From the NCBI RefSeq assembly GCF_021440195.1, contig NZ_JAJTSZ010000002.1, positions 62,001 through 126,000 of the forward strand: DNA of 64,000 bases. The letters run 5' to 3'. Each line of letters starts with the position of its first letter. Within the stretch, counting starts at the first letter, position 1. Below, piece after piece: positions 8,493-17,854 of this stretch. This DNA comes from Dyadobacter sp. CY356. GTDB lineage: Bacteria > Bacteroidota > Bacteroidia > Cytophagales > Spirosomataceae. A model generated the notes under the pieces. The model saw only the letters and a list, made by a program, of their open reading frames with translations. It did not search any database and was not told the DNA's origin. The translations under genes and the position numbers were made by a program.

Positions 8493-9479
8493 ATGGATCA
8501 GATAAAATGGGGGATTATTGGCTGCGGTAATGTTACGGAAGTCAAGAGCGGTCCGGCATTCAATAAAGTACCTAATTCTCAACTCGTTGCAGTCATGCGC
8601 AGAGACGCTGAAAAGGCGGAAGATTATGCAAAAAGACATAACGTTCCGAAGTGGTACAGCAACGTGGATGACCTCATCAATGATCCGGAAGTTAACGCAA
8701 TTTACATTGCCACGCCGCCCAATGTACACGAAGAATATGCAGAAATAGCAATGCGTGCCGGAAAACCTGTTTACGTAGAAAAGCCGATGGCTATGAATGC
8801 GGAACAATGTGACCGGATGAATGCAGTAAGCGTGGAAACAGGAATTCCGCTTTTTGTAGCTTATTATCGCCGGTCGCTGCCTTATTTTGTCAAACTTAAA
8901 GAGTTGATCCACAGCAAGGTAATTGGAGATGTTCGTTATGTCAATATTTGTCTGCAATGGCAACCCTATGATGAGGAAGTGGGAGAGTTGCGTAAACCAA
9001 AATGGAGGGTACAGCCTGAAATATCGGGTGGGGGACATTTTCATGATCTTGCCTCGCACCAGTTCGATTTTCTGGAATATGTTTTAGGGCCTGTCAAAAA
9101 AGCTGGCGGAATAACAAGAAATCAGGCAGGTTTGTATGAAGCGGATGATATCACGGTAGCTAATTTCGAATTTGAATCAGGCGTTTTGGGAACGGGAACC
9201 TGGTGTTTTACAATCAACAAAGAGCAGCGTGAAGATTCTGCGCAAATTGTTGGTTCGAAAGGGAGGATAAGGTTTTCCTTTTTTGAGAAATTTGATATTG
9301 TTGTTGAAACGGAGGCAGGTTCAGAAACTTTTACCATTCCTTATCCCCAGCATGTGCAGCAACCGCTCATTGAGTGTATCGTTGCGGAGCTTAGAGGCGA
9401 AGGAAAAAGTCCGAGTAACGGTATTACTGGCGGCAGGGCGAATTTAATTATGGATTGGATTACGAAAGGACAAAAATAG
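8493..9479 (+). CDS. Gfo/Idh/MocA family oxidoreductase (cytoplasmic)
   Basis: NAD(P)-dependent oxidoreductase of 328 aa without a signal peptide, unlike the family member at 385. The Rossmann loop GCGNV is at 10-14 and the conserved EKP at 96-98 (YVEKPMAMN). The C-terminal substrate domain includes GGGHFHDLASHQFD, where the paired His residues are typical of the active site. Substrate is likely a sugar, inositol or amino-sugar derivative; no neighbour narrows it. Confidence 0.9.
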   Translation: MDQIKWGIIGCGNVTEVKSGPAFNKVPNSQLVAVMRRDAEKAEDYAKRHNVPKWYSNVDDLINDPEVNAIYIATPPNVHEEYAEIAMRAGKPVYVEKPMAMNAEQCDRMNAVSVETGIPLFVAYYRRSLPYFVKLKELIHSKVIGDVRYVNICLQWQPYDEEVGELRKPKWRVQPEISGGGHFHDLASHQFDFLEYVLGPVKKAGGITRNQAGLYEADDITVANFEFESGVLGTGTWCFTINKEQREDSAQIVGSKGRIRFSFFEKFDIVVETEAGSETFTIPYPQHVQQPLIECIVAELRGEGKSPSNGITGGRANLIMDWITKGQK

Positions 9480-9574
9480 GTTTTGAAATTCCTGAAAATT
9501 TTTAGCTAGCTTGCGATACAAAATATGCGGTTATTTCTGTTATTTTACCATATTAAATTTAAATCTTAATAGTC

Positions 9575-9688
9575 ATGGCAAAGGGTAAGAATCTGGACAA
9601 GGGCAGTACAAAAAAAGATCCTGAGAAAAATCTTAAAGAAAAACGTGCTGAAAAGAAAGCAAAAAAAGATAGTAAGAAAGAATACTGA
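9575..9688 (+). CDS. 37-aa highly basic small protein
   Basis: ATG at 9575 and TGA at 9686 enclose MAKGKNLDKGSTKKDPEKNL, then a Lys/Glu/Arg/Ala-rich helix ending SKKEY. Nearly half of the residues are Lys or Arg. It has its own strong terminator 23 bp after the stop, which supports a real transcription unit. I recall similar short Lys-rich proteins of unknown function in other Bacteroidota, but cannot check this here. Nucleic-acid binding is a guess from charge. Confidence 0.65.
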   Translation: MAKGKNLDKGSTKKDPEKNLKEKRAEKKAKKDSKKEY

Positions 9689-9710
9689 GAATCGCTTTTT
9701 ATAACAAAGT

Positions 9711-9747
9711 AAAAGAGCTTCTTCACAAATTGTGGAGAAGCTCTTTT
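9711..9747. terminator. Intrinsic terminator
   Basis: Arms AAAAGAGCTTCTTCACA and TGTGGAGAAGCTCTTTT pair with one G-U and leave an AAT core loop; A and T runs on both sides serve the small basic gene and the convergent 9764 gene. Confidence 0.85.
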
Positions 9748-9763
9748 GCTTAATGCAAGCACA

Positions 9764-10087
9764 TCAATATATTTCTCTGTTCGTTTTATATTTCAACAGT
9801 CTTTTTCTTGCTCTTGTAAGTTTGGAATGAATTCTGTTTTTCTCATCCGGTGTCATCACGCCGTCGGCTTTGGCTTTGAATATCGTATTTTTAATAATTT
9901 CCTGTTCTTCCAGCAGTTTTGCATATTCCTTTGCTGTTATCTTCTTATGTTTATAGTCAGCAATAATAGTAGATTGTAACGTTTTTTGCTGGCCGGCAAA
10001 ATTCTGTGACTGTGCTTTTGAAATGAAAAAATGTGATACTAAAATACTAATAAACAGATATTTAGTCAACCTCATGATATCTTTCAT
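9764..10087 (-). CDS. Secreted hypothetical protein
   Basis: Protein of 107 aa with a cleavable signal (LTKYLFISILVSHFFISKAQSQ). The mature part is helical and basic; AKADGVMTPDEKNRIHSKL looks like one half of an EF-hand-like pair but lacks a full calcium loop. The start could be this ATG or the one four codons later (MRLTKYLF), which gives a shorter n-region. No function can be assigned. Confidence 0.65.
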   Translation of the reverse strand: MKDIMRLTKYLFISILVSHFFISKAQSQNFAGQQKTLQSTIIADYKHKKITAKEYAKLLEEQEIIKNTIFKAKADGVMTPDEKNRIHSKLTRARKRLLKYKTNREIY

Positions 10088-10132
10088 TAAGTGCTCATTT
10101 AGTTAAAAAATACTTCTTGCGATTTTTATTTG

Positions 10133-10777
10133 TCATTCATATCCTTTGCCTTTCATTTCAAGCTCTTTTTGGTTTTCAAGAACTTCAATGAAATCGGTAT
10201 GTGTCATGGGTTGACTGAACATTGGAAAATCGCTTTTCAAGGCATTGTCATGTTCCGCCTGACTCAGCGTTGCGCAGCAATCAGTCAATGTGATGACGTT
10301 ATAGCCTTTGTCGTAAGCCGTTCTCATGGTCGATTCAACGCAGCAATTGGTCAGATAGCCAGCCAGAACAACATTTTTTATTCCTGTGCTGCGTAAAATG
10401 TAATCCAGATTTGTACTTGCAAATCCGCAAAAGCTGCGTTTTCCTTCAATAATCACATCGCCGGTTTCAGGTGTTAAAACGTCGATAATTTCTGTTCCCC
10501 AGGTGTTTTTCTTGAAGGCACCGTTATCAATCACACCCTTCATAATACCATAAGGTTTGGTTGTTATCTCATGGTAATCTTCTGTGAATGAAATCGGTAC
10601 AAACATCACATGAACGCCGGCTTCCCTCGCCGCTGCAACGGTATCAACGGTGTTCTGAAGCATATTGTTGGATTCCATCACACCTTTAACTGCTCCGTAA
10701 AATATACCTCCTTCGGAAGTGAAATCGTTCTGAAATTCAATCAGAACAAGGGCGGTTTCTTTTGGGTTTAATTCCAT
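10133..10777 (-). CDS. Isochorismatase-like cysteine hydrolase
   Basis: Cytoplasmic hydrolase of the isochorismatase superfamily, 214 aa from the ATG giving MELNPKETALVLIEFQNDF; the upstream 18 codons lie in the promoter region and are left out. The catalytic triad is visible: Asp in QNDF, Lys in EGKRSF, Cys in TNCCVESTMR. Such enzymes hydrolyse amides or vinyl ethers (nicotinamide, biuret, isochorismate); this one cannot be narrowed further. It is divergent from the Ada-like gene at 10937. Confidence 0.87.
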   Translation of the reverse strand: MELNPKETALVLIEFQNDFTSEGGIFYGAVKGVMESNNMLQNTVDTVAAAREAGVHVMFVPISFTEDYHEITTKPYGIMKGVIDNGAFKKNTWGTEIIDVLTPETGDVIIEGKRSFCGFASTNLDYILRSTGIKNVVLAGYLTNCCVESTMRTAYDKGYNVITLTDCCATLSQAEHDNALKSDFPMFSQPMTHTDFIEVLENQKELEMKGKGYE

Positions 10778-10936
10778 GGTCAGTACGGATTTGATTGATA
10801 AATAATGTTCCGTGAATATAACTGCTATCATTAATATTTCCGTATTTCACATTCAGGTATTTTGATAATTAGCGCAAGATCTGGGTTGAAGAACAGGTAT
10901 TTTGATGGCACCTTTGTGTAACAAAATGATAAACAT

Positions 10937-11791
10937 ATGGATCAGGAAACCTATAATTATGAAAAGATTGCCAGGGCAATCGAGTACATCTCCGAAAATG
11001 TTAAAACCCAGCCATCCTTATTTGAAGTAGCAGAAGAGGTAAACATCAGCCAGTTTCATTTTCAACGAATGTTTACCGAATGGGCAGGGGTCAGTCCCAA
11101 GAAATTTTTACAATACATAACGGCAGATTACCTGAAAGAAAAAATCAAGGAATCAACCAATCTTATCGAACTTGCCGAGTTAGCAGGATTATCAAGTCAG
11201 AGCCGGGTATATGATTTGTTTACTGGTATTGAGGCAGTTACACCCCAGGAATTTAAAACTGGTGGAAAAGGATTGCAGATCAGATATGGTTTTCATCAGA
11301 CGCCTTTTGGAGAATGTTTTGTTGCGGTAACAGAAAGAGGTATTTGCGCAATGGCGTTTGTAGATGAGGATTCCAGGGCACATCAATTGATTTTACTTGG
11401 CAAAAAATGGCATTTCGCGACCATTGAGCCAAACCAGAAAGTTACTGAAAGTTATATTCACAGGATTTTCTCGCCCAATCTGAATTCATTGGAAAAGCTG
11501 CCGCTTATGGTGCAGGGAACAAATTTTCAGCTTAAAGTCTGGGAAGCTTTGCTGACAATTCCGCAGGGTTCCGTTACCACTTATCAGCAAATTGCAAACA
11601 GTATCGGAAATCCAAAAGCGGTAAGAGCAGTCGGGACAGCGGTTGGGGATAATCCCGTTGCCTATCTGATTCCCTGTCACCGCGTTATCCGAAAAGAGGG
11701 TATACTGGGAGAATATCGTTGGGGGAGTTTGAGAAAAAAAGCGTTGATAGGTTGGGAAGCGGCGAAAATGGACGCCGGATTGGTTTCTTAG
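10937..11791 (+). CDS. AraC-HTH / O6-alkylguanine-DNA alkyltransferase (Ada-like)
   Basis: DNA-repair and regulatory protein of 284 aa. Residues about 5-100 form an AraC-type double HTH (SLFEVAEEVNISQFHFQRMF). Residues about 110-280 are the Ogt/Ada methyltransferase domain, with the acceptor Cys in PCHR (Cys247) and the DNA-binding block near FQLKVWEALLTIPQGSVTTY. The N-terminal zinc domain of E. coli Ada, which senses methylphosphotriesters, is missing, so it repairs O6-methylguanine and may regulate through the AraC part by another cue. This short form is common in Bacteroidota. Confidence 0.92.
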   Translation: MDQETYNYEKIARAIEYISENVKTQPSLFEVAEEVNISQFHFQRMFTEWAGVSPKKFLQYITADYLKEKIKESTNLIELAELAGLSSQSRVYDLFTGIEAVTPQEFKTGGKGLQIRYGFHQTPFGECFVAVTERGICAMAFVDEDSRAHQLILLGKKWHFATIEPNQKVTESYIHRIFSPNLNSLEKLPLMVQGTNFQLKVWEALLTIPQGSVTTYQQIANSIGNPKAVRAVGTAVGDNPVAYLIPCHRVIRKEGILGEYRWGSLRKKALIGWEAAKMDAGLVS

Positions 11792-11860
11792 TTTTGATTC
11801 TTTGCTAGAAAGCAGCCAAGTAGCTAACTTGCCGCTTTCCTTACATGAATTGACATCAGT

Positions 11861-12745
11861 TTGAATTCCAAATCAAAATTTACCGGCGAAGTATTTGACT
11901 GGCTCTCGTCAATGAATTTTGACTGGATGTTGAAAAGAACAGATAAGGATCATTTTGATTTAATTGAAATCTGGAAAAATGACAGATTGGTTTTGTTGTT
12001 AAGGCTGATTGACCTTGAAACCTGGCTGAACCGTGGAAATTTACTTGTCTCTGAAATTGATGATTTTAAAGATAAACAAACGCTACTCAGGTCAACTGGA
12101 ATTGCATCGGTAACACTTTGGGAAGATATCTGGTTTAACAAAAAAGAAATTGTCCAATCAAGATTAAATGCTATTACGGGAATCTCGGAAAGAATTCCCG
12201 GAAGGGTCACACAAGCCAGAAAGCTGGATAAACCCACGGCAAAAGATTTTTTGGACAAAAACCATTTACAGGGATCTGTCAATTCGAAGATCCGATATGG
12301 GCTATTTCTTCCGAAACGGTATTTTCGGGTGCTTAGTACCGGGTATCAGCTAGATTCAGGAATAGAAGAATTACTAGTTGCTGTTGCAACGTTTAGTCAC
12401 CCGCGTACATTCGAAAGAAATGGTGGTTTGTACCGGTCATATGAATTGATCCGTTTTGCGAATCTGAGAAATACAACCGTCGTCGGAGGATTTGATAAGC
12501 TGCTTCGCGCCTTCACCGACGAATATAAACCAGGTGATATCATGACTTACGCAGATCTGGAATGGTCGGACGGGGCCAGTTACAGTCGGCTTGGCTTTGA
12601 TGAAATATCGGATAAGGATCCTGTTCAATTCTGGCTGGATCCAACGCTCAACGTCAGATATACGGACAACAGAAGGCCGGAAAATGATAAACTAATTGAG
12701 GTTTATAATGCCGGAAGTCGTAAATTTGTCAAAACGATCCATTGA
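11861..12745 (+). CDS. Conserved protein with GNAT-like C-terminal motif
   Basis: Protein of up to 294 aa. The frame opens with TTG at 11861; the first ATG in frame is at 11912 (MNFDWMLKRT), so the start is uncertain. The C-terminal half contains YADLEWSDGASYSRLGF, a pattern I know from phage Hef-like homing-endonuclease proteins and Mom-like acetyltransferase folds (Y-D-RWS-G-Y-LGF). The N-terminal half (EIWKNDRLVLLLRLIDLETW) is unlike anything I recognise. The stop is 6 bp before miaA, so it is co-transcribed with a tRNA-modification gene. A GNAT-type acyltransferase acting on RNA or DNA is possible but unproven. Confidence 0.6.
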   Translation: MNSKSKFTGEVFDWLSSMNFDWMLKRTDKDHFDLIEIWKNDRLVLLLRLIDLETWLNRGNLLVSEIDDFKDKQTLLRSTGIASVTLWEDIWFNKKEIVQSRLNAITGISERIPGRVTQARKLDKPTAKDFLDKNHLQGSVNSKIRYGLFLPKRYFRVLSTGYQLDSGIEELLVAVATFSHPRTFERNGGLYRSYELIRFANLRNTTVVGGFDKLLRAFTDEYKPGDIMTYADLEWSDGASYSRLGFDEISDKDPVQFWLDPTLNVRYTDNRRPENDKLIEVYNAGSRKFVKTIH

Positions 12746-12751
12746 AAATAT

Positions 12752-13726
12752 TTGTCTGCTCATACGTTCCCAACGCATCTTTTGAATCCGTTATTAATTA
12801 TCTTAGGTCCAACAGCTTCCGGGAAAACGCATCTGGCAAATCAGGTTGCGGCCAGGATCAATGGTGAGATTCTGAGTGTGGATTCCCGCCAGGTTTATCG
12901 GGGAATGAATATTGGTACAGGGAAGGATCTGGAAGAATATATATTAGGAGGACAAAAAATACCTTACCATCTGATTGATATTCTGGATGCGGGAGAGAAG
13001 TACAATGTCAATCTGTTTCAAAAGGATTTCCAAACCTCATTTTTAGATATTACAGCCAGAAAAAAAACGGCAATTGCCTGTGGCGGTACCGGGTTTTATT
13101 TTTATGCTTTATTCAAAGGACATTCTTATACGGATATTCCGGTTGACGAAAAACTTCGTGAATTACTTGAAAGAAATTCTAATGAAGAACTTCTTATGCT
13201 GTTTAAAAATCTGCACACATCGTATCAGGATCTGGCCGATACTACAACCCGGAAACGGCTGATCCGGGCGATTGAGATTTCAACTTTTTTGCTACAAAAC
13301 CCGGAAAAAGAAAATGAATTACAAACGGATTCTGCGACCAGTTACAGTCCCATTATTTTCGGACTGAATCCGCCAGCTGAAATCCGGCGGGAGCGGATAA
13401 CGCAACGATTGGATTACAGATTGAAAAATGGTTTGATTGAAGAAGTTGAATCGCTTTTAAAATCAGGAATTAGTCCCGGCGATCTGATTTATTATGGGTT
13501 GGAATATAAGTTTGTTACCCAATATATCACAGGTGTGATAGGTTACGAGGAAATGAGTAAACGGCTTGAAACCGAAATTCACCGTTTCGGCAAACGTCAA
13601 ATGACATTTTTCAGGAAAATGGAAAAGGATGGTATTGCAATCAACTGGCTTGATTATAATAAGGAAGAAGAAGAAAATATTAATCGAATTATTACTGCCT
13701 ACAATTCGTTCATTCAAAACATTTAA
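12752..13726 (+). CDS. miaA: tRNA dimethylallyltransferase MiaA
   Basis: Transfers a dimethylallyl group from DMAPP to N6 of A37 in tRNAs that read UNN codons. The P-loop GPTASGKT is near residues 19-26, followed by SVDSRQVYRGMNIGTGKD, the family substrate-binding signature; RITQRLDYRLKNGLIEEVESLL and YEEMSKRLETEIHRFGKRQMTFF match the C-terminal region. No ATG precedes the P-loop: the frame opens with TTG at 12752, and a second TTG at 12779 (codon 10) is the alternative. Length about 320 aa is normal. Confidence 0.93.
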   Translation: MSAHTFPTHLLNPLLIILGPTASGKTHLANQVAARINGEILSVDSRQVYRGMNIGTGKDLEEYILGGQKIPYHLIDILDAGEKYNVNLFQKDFQTSFLDITARKKTAIACGGTGFYFYALFKGHSYTDIPVDEKLRELLERNSNEELLMLFKNLHTSYQDLADTTTRKRLIRAIEISTFLLQNPEKENELQTDSATSYSPIIFGLNPPAEIRRERITQRLDYRLKNGLIEEVESLLKSGISPGDLIYYGLEYKFVTQYITGVIGYEEMSKRLETEIHRFGKRQMTFFRKMEKDGIAINWLDYNKEEEENINRIITAYNSFIQNI

Positions 13727-13762
13727 CCACAATCAGCATTTAATAATTTTTAGTTTAACGTT

Positions 13763-14218
13763 ATGAATAAGAAGCTAAGCAGTGTTCTGCTTTTATTTGT
13801 TTTAAGTGTTACTGATGCCTTTTTATTGGCTCATCCCAATTTGATCGGTAAATTAGGTATCCTGATTTATAAACATAGTTACATTAAAACTTTCCCGCGA
13901 GCACTGGGAACGGTACTGTTGGTTGTTAGTATTTCTGTCTTGATTTCCGAAGTTTTATTTCGTTTCGTTGATAAGAAGAAGGCAGCGTTCAGTTATATCA
14001 CATTACTTTTAATCAGTGCTTTCTGGTTTGTTTATGTCTATTCGATGTTCTCATCTTTTGCTTACAGAATTACAGGAAAATCTTTTATTTACGGAGCACA
14101 TTTATTGCCCGTTATCCTGACCGGGCTTTTTGGCAGATATTTTGTCAAACTGCAATTGAGGCCTGCATTAAACTCGAATCCGGTCGGTATTGTGGAAACA
14201 AAAAACGATGTTTCCTAA
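13763..14218 (+). CDS. Four-helix membrane protein of unknown function
   Basis: Protein of 151 aa with a signal-like first helix (LSSVLLLFVLSVTDAFLLA) and three more hydrophobic segments near 48-62, 78-98 and 112-128. The C-terminus is polar. It follows miaA by 36 bp and may share its transcript. A small A/T hairpin after the stop (ATTAAA-GCGG-TTTTAAT) may end it. No family recognised. Confidence 0.65.
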   Translation: MNKKLSSVLLLFVLSVTDAFLLAHPNLIGKLGILIYKHSYIKTFPRALGTVLLVVSISVLISEVLFRFVDKKKAAFSYITLLLISAFWFVYVYSMFSSFAYRITGKSFIYGAHLLPVILTGLFGRYFVKLQLRPALNSNPVGIVETKNDVS

Positions 14219-14546
14219 GTATTAAAGCGGTTTTAATACTTTTAACAAGACGAAATAGAATTATTGCCTTGTTGATCCATAGAATATTATTATTAATACT
14301 TAAAATTGTGTAAGAATATAGTTCCTATCTTGAATTTTCACAAATTAAACATTGATAATAATAGAAAATACAAGGTTTTTTAAGATATTGCGGCTTGTGT
14401 ATTTACGGTTAATAGGTCAGTTTCGAGATTTAATCTTAAATTAACATATAGGCTCAGTAAATAAGAGGTAGGGTAGTTCTTTGGGCTATCAACCGTCATC
14501 AACATAAGTATAGTAAACTAACCTTTTAATTTTATTCTTAATTTAT
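14219..14546. other. Long leader/promoter region of gltA
   Basis: AT-rich 328-bp gap. A weak hairpin lies at 14220-14237. No unambiguous TAnnTTTG box with a -33 partner was found, and no riboswitch class recognised. Confidence 0.4.
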
Positions 14547-15830
14547 ATGTCCGAAATAGCTGAATTAACCATTGAAGGTAAAAATTACCAGTTCCCAGTA
14601 ATAGAAGGTAGTGAAAAAGAGAAGGCCATTGATATTGCTAAATTGCGTGACCAGACCGGTTACATCACCATAGATGCAGGTTACAAAAACACAGGCGCTA
14701 CCAAAAGCGCTATTACTTTTTTAGATGGGGAAGAAGGAATATTAAATTACCGCGGATATTCGATTGAAGAGTTAGCTGAAAAATCTTCGTTTTTAGAAGT
14801 AGCGTATCTTTTAATATACGGTGAATTGCCGACAGAAGAGCAATATTCTACTTTTGTACATGAAATAACAACGCATACGCTTGTAAACGAAGATATGCGC
14901 AAGATTTTTGAAGGCTTCCCGGTGAATGCGCATCCGATGGGTGTTTTGTCGTCGCTGGTAAGTGCCATGAGCGCATTTTACCCTGAAACTCTGGATTTAG
15001 ACAGCCCTGAAACGACCGAATTACACATCATTCGTTTGCTTTCAAAGCTGCCGACAATCGCAACCTGGTCATATAAAAAATCACAAGGGCATCCGGTAAA
15101 TTACCCAAACAATGAGCTGGATTACTGTTCAAATTTCCTGAACATGATGTTCTCGCTGCCAGTTGAAAAGTACAAGGTTGATCCTGTTGTTTCTGCGGCG
15201 TTGAATAAATTACTGATCTTACATGCTGATCACGAACAAAACTGTTCTACTTCAACTGTAAGACTTGTTGGTTCTTCTCACGCTAATATTTACTCGTCAA
15301 TCTCTTCTGGTATCAGTGCTTTATGGGGCCCGCTTCACGGTGGCGCAAATCAGGAAGTTATTGAAATGCTTGAAGCGATCAAAAATGATGGTGGAGACGT
15401 TCAGAAATATATTGATATGGCAAAAGACAAATCAAGCGGGTTCCGTTTGTTTGGGTTTGGTCACCGTGTTTACAAAAACTTTGATCCGCGCGCACGTATC
15501 ATCAAAAAAGCGGCCGATGATGTTTTGAGCAAATTGGGAATCAGTGATCCTGTTTTGGAAATTGCTCAGAAACTTGAAAAAGCAGCTCTGGAAGACGAAT
15601 ATTTCGTATCGCGTAAATTGTATCCAAACGTAGATTTCTACTCTGGAATTATTTATCGTGCTCTGGGAATCCCGACTAATATGTTTACGGTAATGTTCGC
15701 CATTGGCCGTTTGCCGGGCTGGATTGCGCAATGGAAAGAAATGCGTGCCAACAAAGAGCCAATCGGAAGACCACGTCAGGTTTATGTTGGTGCTCCGAAA
15801 CGAGCTTATGTTGAAAGAAGCGAGAGATAG
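14547..15830 (+). CDS. gltA: Citrate synthase (type II)
   Basis: Condenses acetyl-CoA and oxaloacetate to citrate, entering the TCA cycle. At 427 aa it has the length of the hexameric, NADH-sensitive type II enzymes. Catalytic regions are visible: LILHADHEQNCSTSTVRLVG (first His), GPLHGGANQEVIEML (second His) and FGHRVYKNFDPRA with the family's conserved His/Arg; the catalytic Asp falls in the NVDFYSG block. Single-gene unit with a clear terminator. Confidence 0.96.
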   Translation: MSEIAELTIEGKNYQFPVIEGSEKEKAIDIAKLRDQTGYITIDAGYKNTGATKSAITFLDGEEGILNYRGYSIEELAEKSSFLEVAYLLIYGELPTEEQYSTFVHEITTHTLVNEDMRKIFEGFPVNAHPMGVLSSLVSAMSAFYPETLDLDSPETTELHIIRLLSKLPTIATWSYKKSQGHPVNYPNNELDYCSNFLNMMFSLPVEKYKVDPVVSAALNKLLILHADHEQNCSTSTVRLVGSSHANIYSSISSGISALWGPLHGGANQEVIEMLEAIKNDGGDVQKYIDMAKDKSSGFRLFGFGHRVYKNFDPRARIIKKAADDVLSKLGISDPVLEIAQKLEKAALEDEYFVSRKLYPNVDFYSGIIYRALGIPTNMFTVMFAIGRLPGWIAQWKEMRANKEPIGRPRQVYVGAPKRAYVERSER

Positions 15831-15848
15831 ATTTTTGTTTATAAAAAA

Positions 15849-15888
15849 AAGGCCTTATCAAATAGCTTTTTGCTTTTGATAAGGCCTT
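15849..15888. terminator. Terminator of gltA, usable in both directions
   Basis: Arms AAGGCCTTATCAAA and TTTGATAAGGCCTT are exact complements around a 12-nt loop, with A-rich and T-rich flanks. Confidence 0.85.
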
Positions 15889-15929
15889 CTTTATGAACGT
15901 TACTTAATGATATCAGTTAATCTTTGGAA

Positions 15930-16505
15930 TCATAAATAATTGCCCATTATTACACCCATTCGCCCTAATGGTAGGTCATACATAAATCTTACAACGACTT
16001 TTCTGTCCTTTTTCTTTCTAGCAGGACTTGATGCAATACCAATAGTTAAGCAAGGACTTACAGTTAAAAAATAATATTCAAAAGGTTTCTCAGACTCAAG
16101 TAAGGTTCTGCCAACTTTTAAACCTTTGGTCAATATAAATTTTTTATTAAAAGTCTGCTCGATAGTAGTTATCAAAGAATCGTACACTCCCGGATGTTCC
16201 GGAAATCGAAAAATATAAGAATGTAAAACTCTTGGAAATAAAATTTCCTTCGGTTGATATTCATTGTCAAAGTCACCTGTTTCGAAATGATAATCAACAA
16301 TAACTTCCATTGAGTCTTGTTGAAGGTCGTAGTAGAAGCCAGGAGGTTTATATTTTAATCGATGTTTCTCAACCGCTTCCTTAACCGAAGAAGGTAATGA
16401 CCATGTTGTGTTGCTAAAAGTAAAGGAAACAGATTCACATGTTTCTTGTTGTGCTTTGAACAATACTGCGAACAAGGCTACAAAAGTTATGATTATATAT
16501 TTCAT
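15930..16505 (-). CDS. Secreted hypothetical protein, partner of the 16502 gene
   Basis: Protein of 191 aa with a signal peptide (MKYIIITFVALFAVLFKAQQ). The body is mixed alpha/beta with no recognised domain. Its start overlaps the end of the preceding gene by 4 bp (ATGA), so the two are translationally coupled and probably interact. A role as cognate partner or immunity protein of the upstream putative effector is conceivable but rests only on this arrangement. Confidence 0.65.
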   Translation of the reverse strand: MKYIIITFVALFAVLFKAQQETCESVSFTFSNTTWSLPSSVKEAVEKHRLKYKPPGFYYDLQQDSMEVIVDYHFETGDFDNEYQPKEILFPRVLHSYIFRFPEHPGVYDSLITTIEQTFNKKFILTKGLKVGRTLLESEKPFEYYFLTVSPCLTIGIASSPARKKKDRKVVVRFMYDLPLGRMGVIMGNYL

Positions 16506-17758
16506 TGATACGTTCCGTTGCCATTTATATCATGTAAGCCACCATGTTCATATTCATCCCACACAGCTGCTAAAATATCAGCCTCATTGCAGCCAACAGA
16601 ATGGGCGATTTCAAAACCTTCAGTATTATTATAGTCATCCATAAACCATTGTTCATTGGATTCTCCCGGATTCATGTTAACACCGTCACATATTTCGTGT
16701 AAATCAGCCATTGCTTGTGCATTCTGCGAACCAAGAGAACAATAATTTAAAGCTGCGAAAAAGGCATGTTTAAAAGCATTTTCAACCGACCCGCCATCAG
16801 TATTTCCGGCTCCAAGATTATGATCGTCTAAATAATCCTCAACCGTCTGTTTGTTGATATATAAACTGGGTCCAATGAAAGGATCAGATATGGCATGTTC
16901 AATAATATATCTGGCTTCACACTTATTAGCTTGAATTTTATTAAGCTCTCTAACAATCGCCTTTTCCTCTGGTCCCGGATCCGCACCAGCGGGCTCTCCG
17001 CCTGGCGCTCCATCTCCTGAACTCCCAGGAGCAACGTCCACAGTCCAGGTACCTGATGGGCCAAGTGACGCTTCATAATCTGCTTCAAAAGAGAAATCTC
17101 CATTTTCAGTTGTACCAATAATGACAACTTCTCCAAATGTACCACCATCGATTGGCTCATTAGGAATCTCACTGTTGGTATGAGGTAAACTGTCGCCGAC
17201 AATTACAATCCCCTTCCCAGAAAATTTAGAGTTAATTTCACTTCTTACTACAATAGCTTTTTTTGCTGGGTTATTGATAGCTATTTCCAAATATCCGTCT
17301 TGTAAAATGTTTTTGTCAAATATAAATTCAAGAGAATTGCCTTTATTTCTACCTTTCAACCATTCAGAATTTAAAAGGTCGCCTTTGGAATTAAATTGCT
17401 TGATGTTAATGCCTGGTTTTCGACGTTTTTTATTTCCAAATAAATTTAAATAAGCTAATCCAGCGGTAATAGAAAAATTAATTGGAGTATATTTTCTTAA
17501 CATAGTATTTTCAGTTTTTACACTCTGACCAATTAACGGCGCTGAGCTTAAAAAAAGTAAACCAGATGATTTTTTTATTAAAATACTGTTTACGGAAAAG
17601 TCAATACTGATATCTTCTCCCTTTCTAATTTCAATTCTTTTAATAGAATTGTCATGGGCGGCGACACGGTAAATCGGGTCAAGTTCGATATTTTCGTTTT
17701 GAGCTAATACATGTAATGTTAAAAAAAGAAACGCGAGGAATAAAATGTGTGTTTTCAT
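16502..17758 (-). CDS. Secreted protein with DUF6973-like C-terminal domain
   Basis: Protein of 418 aa with a signal peptide (HILFLAFLFLTLHVLAQ). Residues about 25-190 look like beta-rich repeats or stalk. A Gly/Pro/Ser-rich linker sits near 245-265 (SSGDGAPGGEPAGADPGPEE). The C-terminal part (about 285-405) carries a conserved polar-residue pattern, NAFKHAFFAAL ... ADLHE ... MDDYNNTEGFEIA, that resembles DUF6973. Its His, Glu and Asp-Asn-Asn residues could be catalytic. The linker plus compact C-terminal domain recalls exported effector proteins. Followed by a 4-bp-overlapping secreted partner. Confidence 0.6.
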   Translation of the reverse strand: MKTHILFLAFLFLTLHVLAQNENIELDPIYRVAAHDNSIKRIEIRKGEDISIDFSVNSILIKKSSGLLFLSSAPLIGQSVKTENTMLRKYTPINFSITAGLAYLNLFGNKKRRKPGINIKQFNSKGDLLNSEWLKGRNKGNSLEFIFDKNILQDGYLEIAINNPAKKAIVVRSEINSKFSGKGIVIVGDSLPHTNSEIPNEPIDGGTFGEVVIIGTTENGDFSFEADYEASLGPSGTWTVDVAPGSSGDGAPGGEPAGADPGPEEKAIVRELNKIQANKCEARYIIEHAISDPFIGPSLYINKQTVEDYLDDHNLGAGNTDGGSVENAFKHAFFAALNYCSLGSQNAQAMADLHEICDGVNMNPGESNEQWFMDDYNNTEGFEIAHSVGCNEADILAAVWDEYEHGGLHDINGNGTYQ

Positions 17759-17854
17759 ATTAATAGCAGTTAAATGTGATAAATATTATTACCTATTACT
17801 GAAATAAATATTACATCAAATATAGAACTAACACTACTAATCTAAAATACCCAT

